64,000 nt of DNA from Blastocladiella emersonii ATCC 22665 (GCA_025594325.1 JANHCV010000003.1:2480001-2544000), one strand, 5' to 3'; numbered from the stretch's first letter, positions 19,098 to 30,230 are shown. Notes: generated by a model from the letters alone, not told the origin. Numbers and translations are program-made.

Positions 19098-22000
19098 CTA
19101 CACCGCGACGGGGACCCGCTCCTCCGCAACGCCGCGCACGACCGCGATCTGGGCAAGCGAGAGCGCGAACGCGTCGCGCGCGGGCAGCGCGACCTTGGGC
19201 GGCATCCAGTCGGCGCGGTGCGCCGGCAGCCGCCGCGACAGGACCGCGTCGTACACGCGCACGGCGTGGCGCGACTCGGACGCGTCGGCGTCGGCGATCA
19301 GGGAGAAGCTACCAGGGAAGGTTGACGTGCCGCCGCGCGGGATCAGGATGGGTGGTGGGCGAGACCCGGGCTTTGAGGAGGTGAGGTCGTCGGGATTGTC
19401 GCCGATCGCGCTCGTCGGCGCCGTCTGGAACATGTCCGAAACCGACTGCCCCGACGCCGCAGCGGCCGCGGCTGCCTGAGCGCGGCGCACGAGGAGGGCG
19501 GCGCGGTGGTTCCCAAACGGCGACGCGGGCGACGGCGTCTGCTCCGCTGCCGCGGCGGCCGCGCGCAGCTCGTCGGCCGAGCTCGCGAGCTTGAGCCCCT
19601 CGTCCTCGCCGACATTCCTTGCGACGTCGCCCGCCGCGAGGCTCCACATGCGCATGTACATCGGGCCCGTGTAGATGGCGACGGTCGACGCGCCCGTGTA
19701 CGTTCCCAGCAGGGTCACGAACAGGTACTGCCGGGGCACGAGGCTCGCGAAGAAGAGCACGGCGAGCACGCCCGTCGCGGCGACCAGGTTGATGATACAC
19801 AGCGCGCTGCGTCTTGGCTCGCCGAGATTGAACGGGACCGCGCGCGCCGCCCACGCCTTGGCAAGCGTCCACCCGAGCGCGACCGCGTGGATCGCCGCCG
19901 TGATCGCCGCGCCCACCATGCCCATGTTCGTGTCGGCCGACGTGCACGCGCACGCCACGTTGCTCGCGTCGAGTCCGAGGTCGACGACGGCGACCGCGCC
20001 AGGGCACGCGGATGTCAGGTACGCGGTCGCGGCCGCGTACAGGGCGAGCACGGGGAGCGCGGTCCCCGCGAGCGCCCGCGCGAGAGCGAGGGAGTCGGTC
20101 CCCTCGAGCGCACACATGAGTTGCTTCGTGCGGTGCTGCCGCGACGTCGCCATGGCGTCGGGACGCTCCAGGTCCACGTCGCTCCGACGCAGGATCGGGA
20201 AACGCAGACGTCCGCTGCTGCTTGACAGAAGAGACGCGAGGCGCGAGCGCAGGCTGCCTGAGCCGAGGAGCTGCTGCGCCACCGCCGCTGCATCTTCGGG
20301 CGACGCGGGCGCCGTTGCGGGCGAGGGCGGGGTGGTTGGGGATGGCGGGAGCAGTTTGCGCGCGACCGCCGCGGGCGTGAGCGCCGGCCGCCGCACCACG
20401 GCGCGCGCGCGGCGGAGCCGCAGGAACTGGCGCATCAGGACGATCCGCGGGAACGTGGCGAGGACGACGAGCGCGGGGAACCAGACGAGCAGGACGCGGC
20501 GGAGGTCGCACGTCAGCGGGGTCGGGATGTCGAGGAACGTGAGCCCGAGCACGATGCACGCGAGCCCGGCAAGGTGGATCAGGCCGAGCTCGTACCGCGA
20601 CGAGCGCTGGAACACCGGGTGGCTCGACGTCAGCAGCACGACGGCGGCTCCGCTTGCGAAGATGGCGATCCCCGCGATCCCTGCGAGCGCGAGCGCTGCG
20701 ACACCGCCGAGGGTCCGGTACGAGACGTTTAGCGGGATGCGCGGCGTCGCGTCGGGCGGGTACACGCCGAGCGGGAGGCCAGGGAACGCGTACGGCGTGA
20801 GCTGCTCGTAGGGGATGGGTGGGAGCAGGTCCGCGGTGCCCTCGACGTACTCGCCAGACACGTTCGTCGGCGCGTAGTACCGCAGCACGTACGCGAGCTG
20901 GATCGGGTCGCCCGTCTACACATCCGCTCGTTAGCGCGGTACGACCACGGTTTGCGTAACACAGCTAACCTTGTCGATGGGTGTCGGCAGCTGCGGGTGA
21001 AACTCGGCCGTCGCGTTGAAGTAGGCGAGGTCCATGTTGGCGAACAGCTCCGGCGCGCGGCCCGCGACATCCTCGAGCGATGCATGTGAGGCCTGCATGA
21101 GACGATGCAGTCCCATGGTCATGGCGAACCCGCACGCGTACCCACTCCCAAACCCGCCGACGCCCGCGTGCGGGTACGCGGCACCCGTCGTGTTGCGGTA
21201 CTCGGCGAGGAACGCGTTGAAGATCCCGAGGTCGTCGAACGCGAGGATGTCGGGGAGCAGGATCGCGGAGGTGGCGAGCACGTCGTCGAACGCCTGGACC
21301 GAGATGGCGCGCAGTCCGCGCAGCGGGTTGTTGGTGCACAGCAGGACGCGCGGGAGGCCGGGCGACTTGGGGCGGAACCAGCCGCGGCGCCACAGCTCGT
21401 GCAGGATGCGCGGGCCCGTCTCAGTGAACTGCAGCAGCGCGACGACGCGCGTGTCGGTGGCGACCAGCGTAGCGTACAGCGCGTTGAGCGCGTCCTGCTG
21501 CGTCTCGGCGTTGTGGATCAGCGTCTTGCTCAGGACCGTGTAGCGCTGGTCGCGGGCCTCCCGCGTGAGGGCGGCGGCCACTACGCTAAACGCCGCGCGG
21601 GGTTGTGAGTGCGTGCGCGGGAGGGATCAAGGGAGGAAGCGACGGACGGGATAGACCAAACGCGTAACCGCCCTCGCCAATGATGCTCAGGCGCGACCAG
21701 CCAAACTTGGGGAAGAAGGCCAGCATGGAGCGCGCCATGTGCTTGGAGGTGCCGACGAAGCGGAAGAACCATGGGTAGCTCGACTTGTCCGAGAGGTCGC
21801 TCGAGGCCGAGATGAACGAGCAGAAGGGCAGCTGGAGTGCGCTCGTGACGAGCGAGATCTGCTTGCTCGCGTCCGACGACCCGCCGCCGAGGATCCCGGA
21901 CACGTTCTGCTTGAGCGCATCTACAACCGAGCAGCGTAAGCCGTTATCGCGGCGGCCGATGGACGGAGCGGAACGCACCCAGGGCGGCAAACACGGCGAC

Positions 22001-22258
22001 CCCATCGCCGACATTCGCGGCAACCGTATCAATGTCGATCAAGCTGATGTGTGCGTCGGCGAGGTAGCCGAGCCGCTGGGCGTCGCGGACGCCGTACGCG
22101 TGCGAGTCCCGCGCGGCGAGGTACTCTTCGTAGAGCTGCGACTTGACGTCGCCGAACGGAAGGATAAGCGCGAACGAGATGTTGGTCTTGGCGTGCGCCA
22201 GAGTGGCGAGGTAGATGAGGCATATCAAAGGCGCCCAGGCGCGGATCGTCGCATGCAT
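19098..22258 (-). CDS. Class C (GABA-B/mGluR-like) G-protein-coupled receptor with Venus-flytrap domain
   Basis: Four exons: 22258-21979, 21920-21662, 21585-20970, 20915-19098; 990 residues to the TAG. A signal peptide (MHATIRAWAPLICLIYLATL, ending AHA) leads into a periplasmic-binding-like ligand domain: FALILPFGDVKSQLYEE, LKQNVSGILGGGSSDASKQI, FCSFISASSDLSDKSSYPWF, FPKFGWSRLSIIGEGGYA. Seven membrane segments follow from TLGGVAALALAGIAGIAIFA; PVFQRSSRYELGLIHLAG and LTCDLRRVLLVWFPALVVLA have the class C pattern. A cytoplasmic tail follows. Such receptors sense small ligands and signal through G proteins. They are known from animals, Dictyostelium and some early-diverging fungi. The donor of the second intron (GTTTGG) is unusual, but frame demands it. 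Confidence 0.85.
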
Positions 22259-22914
22259 CGCGAAGGTGAAGGAAGGGATGTCACCCGATGAGCGATCCGG
22301 GGTAAAGATAGCCGCGGCCTTGCATTGAGTGCGTGGGGTGGGACATGGTCCGCGGGGGTGCTGCGAGGCGCCGTGCGGCTGGCGGGGCGTTCGCGGCGGC
22401 GCAGGCGGAGACGCGCGAGACAAGACGCGAGACGCGTCGTCGGGCGGCGCACGTGACGGGCGGCTCGAGAGGCTTGCGCCTTCGCGCCGCTCTCCTCTCC
22501 TCTGCCTCTCCTCCACCCCTCCCTCTCCCCGCCCGCCCAAGCCCCTCCACACGCGCCCTCGCTCGCGCGCCTGCAACGTATCAACCTGCAGCCCGCGCCG
22601 CCGCTGCTGCCGCTGCTGCCGCCGCCGCTGCCCCGAGCTAGCCGCACCGCGCGCGCAACGGGTCTCCCCGCGCGGCCCGACCAACCGACCGGCCTCAGCC
22701 CGCTTACCGAAGCGAGCGCTCCACCTTTGCCCGCGATCCGCGCAGGACGGCCGCCCTGCCCGCTCGCGTTCCCGCGCGGCCCTGCCCATCAAAACCGCGC
22801 AGCGGGGCGCGCCCATTACTCCGCCGGCTCTCGAGAACGAGCTGTTGCTACACATCGCCGACGCCGACCGCTTGGAACGGGGAACTTTTGCTGCACGAAA
22901 CCGTCATTGCAACC
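22259..22914. promoter_or_regulatory. Divergent intergenic region between GPCR and MST kinase
   Basis: 656 bp of GC-rich, pyrimidine-rich DNA on the kinase side (CTCTCC and CCGCTGCTG runs near 22490-22640). No gene seen. Confidence 0.5.
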
Positions 22915-25874
22915 ATGGAGTACTTTGAGCTCTCGCCCGACGAGCTTGCCGGCAAGCTCACGGACGCGTTCGACGTGCAGGAGAAGATTGGCGAGGGTGC
23001 GCTCCCTACCCTCATCGCTACCCGCCGTTGCTCACCACCCCCACCGTAGGCTCGTACGGCAGCGTGTACCGCGCCACGCACCGCCGCAGCGACGCCGTGG
23101 TCGCCGTCAAGCAGGTGCCCGTCGACGACAACCTGCAGGACATCATGCAGGAGATCAAGGTGCTGACCGCGTGCGACTCGCCGTCCATCATCCGCCTCTT
23201 CGGCCACTTTCTCGAGCCGCGCAACCTGTGGATCGTCATCGAGTACTGCGCCGCCGGCTCCGTCTCCGACATGATCAAGGCCACGGGCCGCCCGCTCGCC
23301 GAGGACCACATCGCCGTCATTGTCCACGATACCCTGCTCGGCCTGTCCTACCTGCACAGCCACGGCAAGATCCACCGCGACATCAAGGCGGGTAACATCC
23401 TGATCGACGATTTTGGCCGCGGCAAGCTCGCCGATTTCGGCGTGGCCGGCCAGCTCACCGACGCCGCCACCAAGCGCAACACGGTCATCGGCACGCCCTA
23501 CTGGATGGCCCCCGAGGTCATCCAGGAGGTCGGCTACACCACCAAGGCCGACGTCTGGTCGCTCGGCATCACCTGCATCGAGATGGCCGAGGGCTCGCCG
23601 CCCAACCACAAGGTGCACCCGATGCGCGCCATCTTCATGATCCCGACGCGCCCGCCGCCGCGCCTCGCCCGCGAGGACCTGTGGTCGCCCGCCTTCATCG
23701 CCTTCCTCGCCCGCTGCCTCGTCAAGAACCCGGACGCGCGCCCGACCGCCATGGACATGCTCGAGGACCCCTTCGTCATCGACGCCCGCGACCACGCCGC
23801 CGTCCGCGACCTCGCCCGCCTCACCGTCGCCGAGCGCGAGCGCAGACGCGCTCACGTACTGTCCATGGAGAGTCTCGCGCCCACCGAGGACGGCGAGACC
23901 GTCGCCGACACGGTACGCGGCCCGCTCGACCTCGACGCCGAGTCCGCCACCATGCGGCCCGCTGCGCGCATGCACCTCGTCATTGACGCGTCGCGCGACT
24001 CGGCGGCCACCACCGAGGATGCTGCCACGGACCCAACCGCGTCTACGACCGAGGATGACGATGATGATGGCGACGATGACGTGCGGGGCGCCGGCCGCTC
24101 CCGCCTCGACGACGAGGACGACCTCGTGTACGCCACGGGCACCATGGTGATCCACGACAGCAACGAGAGCCTCGACCGGTACCGCGGCGCCGCGGCCATG
24201 TCGCTGGCCGACGACGCCACCATCCGCCCGTACCACCGCCCGCCTCCCCCAATCCCCGCGGGCCCGCCGCCGCCCGGCCGCCGCTCGCTCGACCGCTCGC
24301 CCTCGGCACCGCCACCATCCACGCCCGCGTACCCGCCCCCGCCGTCGCACGCGCTGCTCCCCTCGAGCTCGTCGTCGTCGCTCAAACTCGCGCCACCCGC
24401 CGTCCCGCCCATGCCCGACCGCGCCGACCGCATGGACCGCGGCGCCCCGTCGCGCCGCTCGCCGTCGGCCCCGCCACGGCGGCAATACTCGCCCGGCGCC
24501 TCACCCGCGCCGTCCGCGCGCTCCATCGGCTCGTCGTCGCGCCCGCCCTCCCCGTCGCCCAACTACGTCCGCCGCCCATCGCGCGAGTGGGTCGGCATGC
24601 CGCCGTCGTCCTCGTCGGCGCCCAACCTGTACGCAGGCGGCGGGTCGCAGCAGGCGGCGCACTACCCGCCGCCGATCCCGCTGCCCAGCCCGCGGCTCGG
24701 CGTGCGCCGCCGGTCTGAAGAGCCGCCCACAGGGCTCGGCGGGCACGCCGCACCGCCCGTCCCCGTGCGGTATAACCCCGCCACGGGCGACCTGCAGTAC
24801 GCGCCGAGCGGCGGTAGTCGCGCACCGGCGTACCCGTACCCGGCGTCGTACCAGCAGCAGCAACCGCAGCAGCCGTACGGGTACCCGCCACCGCAGCAGC
24901 AGCAGCAGCAGCCGTACTACCAGGGCCAGGCGCCGTCGCCGCACAGCCCGCAGCACGGCCCGCCGACGCGCTCCAACTCGTCGCCGATGCTCGCGCAGGG
25001 GTACGTCCCGTACCGCGTGCGCCACGCGAGCAGCCCACACATCTACCAGCACCGGCCCGGGTCGCCGTCGCAGTACGCGCAGCCCGCGTTCCCGCCCACG
25101 GGCCCCGGTGCACCCGGCCCGCCCGCTATGACGACCCAGGCCCAGCTCGCGCCCGGCTACGTGTTCCCCGCGCTCCTCCCCGAGGACCGTAACGTCATCG
25201 TCTTCGACAAGCGCGACGACTCGCTGCGCAACCTGCGGACCAAGTCGACGGCCAGCGCTGCTGCTCCGCCACCACCACTACCGCAGGGCACCGCGCCGCA
25301 GTACCACCACCCCGGCGCCTCTCCCGCCCCGCCCGCCCTGCGCAAGTCGCCGTCCGCGGGCAACCTGCACGAGTACCGGTACCAGCCGCCGCCACAGCAA
25401 CAACCGGGCGCGCCGCTCCCGCCGCCACCATCGTTCCCGACGCGCCAGCAGGCGGCGAGCGGCCAGTCGAGTCTCGACCGCACCGGTGGGAGTAGTAACC
25501 CGAACCTGTTCCCGCCGCCGCGCATGTACGGGCGGTCGTCGTCGCGCGAGCGGTCCCCCGGCGGCGGGGGATACGCGGGAGGTCCGACGTCGCCGCTGCC
25601 CGGCCCCGCGGGGTACGACCGCGGCGGCGGTGGGCCGCCGTCGCAGCCGCTCCCGCAGCCGCCATTACTCGGGCCAGGGGGCGGGATGCCGCCACCACGG
25701 TCCGTGTCGCCCGCGCCGCCTGGCATGTACGCGTCGAACAGCGGCGGCGCTGGGCAGCTCCCGCCCAACGGCAGCGGCGTGCTGGGCACCGGGCCCGTCG
25801 GGTACCACCACCACGGGTACCATCCGCCGCCGCAGTACCGCGGCGGCGGCGGCGGGTATCCGGACGAACCGTAG
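22915..25874 (+). CDS. MST1/2-type (Hippo) Ste20-group protein kinase
   Basis: Two exons, 22915-22996 and 23050-25874; 968 residues. The kinase domain is very close to MST1/2: FDVQEKIGEGSYGSVYRATH, VAVK (Lys48), EYCAAGSVSDMIKATGR, HRDIKAGNIL (136-145), DFGVAGQLTD (156-165), activation loop KRNTVIGTPYWMAPEV with Thr172, and HPMRAIFMIPTRPPP. In animals these kinases phosphorylate LATS with Salvador and MOB. The 650-residue C-terminal part is low complexity, rich in Pro, Ser, Gln and Gly; no SARAH coiled coil is visible at its end, unlike MST1/2. One acidic patch (EDDDDDGDDD) follows the kinase. Autophosphorylation at Thr172 is expected from family knowledge. Confidence 0.9.
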
Positions 25875-25933
25875 TCGCGTAAGGCGAGAGTGAAGTAGGG
25901 AATAGATAGATGTGAATGGTACAGAGAGCTTTG

Positions 25934-27320
25934 CTATGCGGTAGCGGGGTTGGACATGACGGCGTAGACGACGGCGGTGCCGCGCGGGCCCTTTGCGCCG
26001 ACCGAGAAGCAGTAGTGCGCGAGCAGGAGCTGCAGTTCTTCGACCTCGTCGAGCATCTCGAGCTTGGCGATTCTACAATGATCGTGTGAGCTCGGGGGCT
26101 GCAATGGACCGGGTCGACCGTGCCACGTACCGCTCCTTCTCCTCGGCCGGCACCGCGTCGCGCCACACGCGGTTCATATCCCACGCCTCGGCGCGCTTGA
26201 ACCCGGCCTCCGTGAGCCGGTCGGCGTGCGCGGCCGCCGACGGGACCGCGTGCAGGCCGGGCAGCTCTACGCCGCGCTCGCGCAGGTTGTGCACCATCAT
26301 GCGGCCGAACGCGTCGTCGGGGCCAATGTGGTCGTACCTCGCGACGGCTACGTCGGCGAGGTTGGCAGCGAGCCACGACAGGAGCGAGGTCACGCGGTTC
26401 GCCGGGTCGACGTATACGAGCACGCACTCGGCCATGACGAGGGTCGGGCGGCTAGCGGGGATGCGGAGGTTAGTTTGAGCGGGTTGCGTTGGGGAGAGGG
26501 TGGGCGTACGAAGCGTCGAAGCCGAGAGTAGCGAGCCGCGCGACTACAGCGTCCCAGTCGCGCAGGTCGCCCGCGAATAGCGCGTACTCGTCGTTGGCGT
26601 AGGTCGTCGTCTTCGCATCTGCACGCGCGGATCGCTATTAGCTCGCAACCACGACCCGAGTCAGATCGGCGTACCGAACTTGACGCCCGGCAGGATCGCC
26701 TGGATCCCGCGGTGCTTGCGCATCGCACCGATTTTCTTCATGACCGTCTCGGCAAAGTCGACTTCAAAGTACTTGATCCGCCCGGGTTCGCGCCACACGG
26801 CGTTGGGCGCCGACTCCTACGTTTACACAGCCGCTTCAACGCACACGTTCAACCCGATCGAGATGAGCAAGCGCACCTTGAACCGAAAGAACCGCGTGTC
26901 CGTCCCCGCGCCGAGCGAGAGCACCTGGACGACCTCCCCCTCAACCGCGGCCGCCGTGAATGCGGCGAGCACGCCGTCAAACGCCGTGATCCGCGCGTAC
27001 GTCCCGCGGTTGATGAGCGGCGACCGCCGGTGCCCGTGCGTCTGCGGCACGGGGAACGCAGCGCCACCCGGCGGGCGGCGGAACCCCGCGTGCCCGGACG
27101 CCCCGCGCACGAACGCCAACGCGTACGGGTCGACGAGGTAGCCTGTCTCGACGGCCGACCTGGTAGAAGTTGACGCGCGTCAGGGTCGGTGGGGTTGGAG
27201 GTGTGGGAGCGGGAGCGGTGTGTACATGCGCGACACGGCGGCGTCGTCGTCGGTCCCGCGCACCGCGTCGTCGGGCGACGCTGGGCCGGCGTGCAGGTCG
27301 GCGAGCATCGTGTGTTGCAT
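25934..27320 (-). CDS. PPM1: Leucine carboxyl methyltransferase 1 (PP2A methyltransferase)
   Basis: Six exons: 27320-27226, 27159-26877, 26816-26675, 26618-26510, 26451-26119, 26072-25934; 366 residues. Introns are 46-66 nt and every junction keeps frame. Family blocks are present: DDDAAVSRM-SAVETGYLVD, RSPLINRGTYARI, the SAM-binding loop LSLGAGTDTRFFRF, KYFEVDFAETVMKK, RPTLVMAECVLVYVDP and a C-terminal LAHYCFSVGAKG. The enzyme methylates the C-terminal Leu of the PP2A catalytic subunit and so favours certain holoenzymes. The gene is convergent with the MST kinase (59 nt between stops). The last intron (46 nt) is among the shortest in the window. Confidence 0.93.
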
Positions 27321-27420
27321 CGAGTTTTGCTTGGCAGAGAGGCGCGTCGTTCAGGAGGAGGAGAGGGAGGGTTGCAGCGGGCCTTCCATCGGGCGGGCGT
27401 GGTGACGCACCGCGTCCGAC

Positions 27421-28476
27421 TCAACCACCGGCCGCCCGCCACTCTCGGATCTTGATGGGCACTGCGAGCGCGACTGTCGCACTTGAAGTCGACGACGACG
27501 ACGACGACGATGCGGCCGACGAGCCGACCGGCGGCCCGGCGGGCTGTACGGCGGTTGAGAGCGTCGAGTTCGACGACGACGAGGCGACGGTCGCGTCGAC
27601 CTGCGAAACGGCGGGCTGCACGGCGGTCGAGGACGACGACGACGCGTTGGTCATCTGCGGTGCGGCGGTCTGCACGGCCGTCGTCGAGGAGGACGACGAG
27701 GCGACGCCGTCGTTGAGCTCGCGCAGGATCCCCGCCATGCGCGTCGTGAACTCGGGGTCCGAGTCGCCCTCCTCGTCGGACACGTCAAACACGAACCGCG
27801 GCTGGCGCACGGGCGAGGACAGCGTCAGCCCCGACAGCTGCGTGGCCGGGGTCCGCGGGATGCACTCCTGCGGGCGGGCGCCGTACGGGTTGCTGCGGCC
27901 CGCGGGACCGCCGTGATGGTGCGCCGGCAGCGGGACGGCGGGCGTCGACGACGAGGCGGGCGCCGACGACGAGGAAGAGGGGGTGGAGGGCGGGTTGAAG
28001 TACGAGGCCGGCGGGGACATGGCGGGCGCCGTGGGCGCCGAAGGCGGCGGCGCCGGCGTGGTGATCTGCTGCTGCTGCTGCTGCACCTGCGCAATGAAGT
28101 CGAACGGGATGCCGAGCGCCGCCATGCCCACGGTGACAACGAGGTGGTAGGGCAAGGGCATGGTGACGAGCACGTTGGTGTTGTATACCTCGGAAATGAG
28201 CTCGATGATCATCGCGTCCATCTCGTACACGTGCACCTGCACACCCTGCATGCAGACGAACACGGGGCGCAGGTAGAGGTTGCCGGTCACGCTGAGAGTG
28301 AAGCCCTTGGCAGCATTCCGGCGCCGCGTGAGGCGGTCGAACAGCTGCCACCCGAGCGTGCCGACCGCGGGCGACTTGACGAGCATCATCGAGGTGCGCG
28401 CGAGAATCGGGTCGGGGACAGGGGGGCCCGGCGCGGCGCGCGGCGGCTCGACGTACTGGATCGCGGCGCACACCAT
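27421..28476 (-). CDS. Unknown protein with conserved-looking N-terminus and Ser-rich tail
   Basis: About 351 residues if started at the Met at 28476; Met 28503 is also possible. The first 130 residues look structured (MMLVKSPAVGTLGWQLFDRL, GFTLSVTGNLYLRPVFVC, VYEMDAMIIELISEVYNTNV), followed by a Gln run and then low-complexity Ser/Pro/Ala. An acidic motif, FDVSDEEGDSDPEF, lies in the tail. The frame continues upstream to 28623, but that part is antisense to the Pif1 relic, so the native 5' end may have been replaced or lost when the relic arrived. Not recognised; no function is proposed. It is followed on the same strand by LCMT1 about 100 bp on. Confidence 0.55.
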   Translation of the reverse strand: MVCAAIQYVEPPRAAPGPPVPDPILARTSMMLVKSPAVGTLGWQLFDRLTRRRNAAKGFTLSVTGNLYLRPVFVCMQGVQVHVYEMDAMIIELISEVYNTNVLVTMPLPYHLVVTVGMAALGIPFDFIAQVQQQQQQITTPAPPPSAPTAPAMSPPASYFNPPSTPSSSSSAPASSSTPAVPLPAHHHGGPAGRSNPYGARPQECIPRTPATQLSGLTLSSPVRQPRFVFDVSDEEGDSDPEFTTRMAGILRELNDGVASSSSSTTAVQTAAPQMTNASSSSSTAVQPAVSQVDATVASSSSNSTLSTAVQPAGPPVGSSAASSSSSSSTSSATVALAVPIKIREWRAAGG

Positions 28477-29993
28477 GTCGCCGTTTGGCGGCTGCATCGT
28501 CATGCTCGCCGGCGACCATTTGCAGCTTCCACCAGTGAACGGCACGGCGATGTTCCAGCTACCCGAGGTGCTCGACGATGCGCCAGACTCGTTCTTCGAG
28601 CGGCTGCTCGCGTACGACACCACGGGCGCGAAAAAAAAAGCACTCGGGCCAGCTCGCGTACTGGCGCGCGCGACGTGTCGTTCGACTCGTGCGCATCAAC
28701 CGGTTCGTCAACGACCCATCATGGGGCAGGTGTACCGACGCGTTCCGCCTCGACAAGGCCCCCGACGAGCTGCGCCGCCTGCTCGACTCGCGCACGACCG
28801 CTCGCCTGCGCCAGCTGAGCGACGACCAGGGCAACAACGAGCTCAAGAAGATCCTCCAGACGCGCGGGCTCACAGTCATTGCGCCCGACAAGTACACGCG
28901 TCACACCTTCAACCTGCTGTACACGCGGCTCGCCGCTGCGGACCCAGAACGCGTCGTGTTTCAGATCAAGGCCAGCATCACGCGCAAGAAGGAGCGAAAC
29001 GGCGCAACCGTCCGCCTCCCGATTGGCGAAAGGGACCTGTTCCGTCTCGCCGAGGAGCCCGACTCGATCACTCGTTTGCCAACCATCCTCGAGGTCTTTG
29101 TCGGCATGGAAGTGCGCGTCAAGGTCAACCAGTGCGTCGAGAAGGGGTGCGCGAATGGCGCTATCGGCGTCGTGCACCACATCGACTGGTGTCCAGGCAC
29201 GACGTTTACCGAGACCGGCTCGCGCATGTACCGCCCATCGCGGGAGCCACATACTGTGTGGATCGACCTGCCCGACGCGCCGCCTGGCCCTCAGTCTCCT
29301 GGCATGCCGGCCGATTGGCCAGACACGGTCATCCCGCTCGCCATGCAATCGGACGACTTTCTCTACAAGGAGGGCGGTATGACGTCGCGCGAGCGAACCG
29401 AACTCAAGAAACCCGAGTCCAGCGCACTGTGCGCCAAGATGGTCAAGAACTTCGATACTCACGAGCAGTACAAGGACCACGAAAAGGTCAAGATCAAGCA
29501 GTTCCCAATCGTGCCCGCCTTTGCGATGACGGTGCACGGGGTCCAAGGCGTGACCAAGAACGCCATCATCTTGACGGATCCGTGCCCAGCCGGCTCGTCT
29601 GGATCGATCAACGGGTCGTCGCTGTACGTTGCGCTCTCGCGGCTCCGCGAGAGCGCGTTCCTGTGGGTTCTCCATCCGATCCCGGACAGCGTGTACGACG
29701 CCATGGTCCCTGATCCGCGGGCCGTGGCCGAAGACTTGCGGCTCCAGGCGCTAGACGTGTTGACTGAGGGCGCGTTCGCTCACGGACAAACCGTTACGCA
29801 AAACCACCCACGAGTCGCAGAGCTCTTCTGTCACGCGATGCAAGAGCATCGCCAGATCAAGAACGACAAGGAGGAGAAGCAGAAGGCCCGCGACCGAGAG
29901 TACACAAGGCGGTATCGCGAGCGTAAGCGCGAGCAGAAGCGCGCTCCAGAATTGCATGAGCAGCGGCGGAGCAAGAGGCTTCGCGAGATTTAG
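28440..29993 (+). pseudogene. Pif1-family helicase, 5'-truncated and frameshifted (Helitron-like remnant)
   Basis: The frame opens with SPFGGCIVMLAGDHLQLPPV, the Pif1 GD-QLPPV motif, with nothing of motif I (Walker A) before it. After DTTGAKKK the frame changes at a run of A near 28630. It then continues HSGQLAYWRA, LVRINRFVNDPSWG through to the helicase end motifs FAMTVHGVQGVTKNAIILTD and SSLYVALSRLRESAFLWVL, and a basic C-terminus (TRRYRERKREQKR). Pif1 domains of this kind are commonly the helicase part of Helitron Rep-helicases; chromosomal PIF1 is an alternative, but truncation and decay argue for a mobile element. Only about the last 510 residues remain. Confidence 0.8.
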
Positions 29994-30140
29994 TGTAAGA
30001 TTTCATTTGTAGTGTTATAATGTATACTTAGTTGCTTTCAATTATTTTGGTGTGTGATGGGAACAGAGATGCGACTCCATAATGACGCGCGACTGTCAGC
30101 GGTACAAAACCTCCCGCGTGTGCCGTTCTCCAACGTGGCG

Positions 30141-30184
30141 GAGGGCTTTAGCCCTCGATTGAAGACCAGACGCGAAGCGTCTAG
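30141..30184 (+). repeat. Paired hairpins ending in CTAG; candidate Helitron 3' end, repeated at 46133-46174
   Basis: Stem GAGGGCT/AGCCCTC (30141-30147 with 30150-30156, 2-nt loop), then AGACGC/GCGTCT (3068-type stem at 30168-30173 with 30177-30182, loop GAA) running into CTAG (30181-30184). Helitrons end in a short hairpin followed by CTRR. The location 190 bp after the Pif1 stop fits. Confidence 0.4.
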
Positions 30185-30215
30185 GTGGTTCAAGTAAAAT
30201 CGCGAGAGCCGTGAG

Positions 30216-30230
30216 ACGCGTCAATCTATC
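30216..30230 (+). promoter_or_regulatory. Conserved upstream element of LRR copy 1 (contains ACGCGT)
   Basis: ACGCGTCAATCTATC, 143 nt before the ATG. The same element precedes LRR copies 2 and 3. ACGCGT is the fungal MluI cell-cycle box bound by MBF. Confidence 0.5.

Noticed and set aside
18626-19100. Reassignment of TAG to an amino acid to explain the GPCR reading
   Set aside because: TAG ends other frames at sensible places (Fanzor at 5875, ABCC at 46781, LCMT1 at 25934), so the code is standard.
22848-24485. 545-residue minus-strand open frame
   Set aside because: Shadow of the MST kinase domain.
24893-24912. CAG run in the MST kinase gene and other poly-Gln tracts (33126-33170, 36778-36796)
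   Set aside because: Ordinary low-complexity coding repeats in disordered regions; no sign of regulatory or mobile origin.
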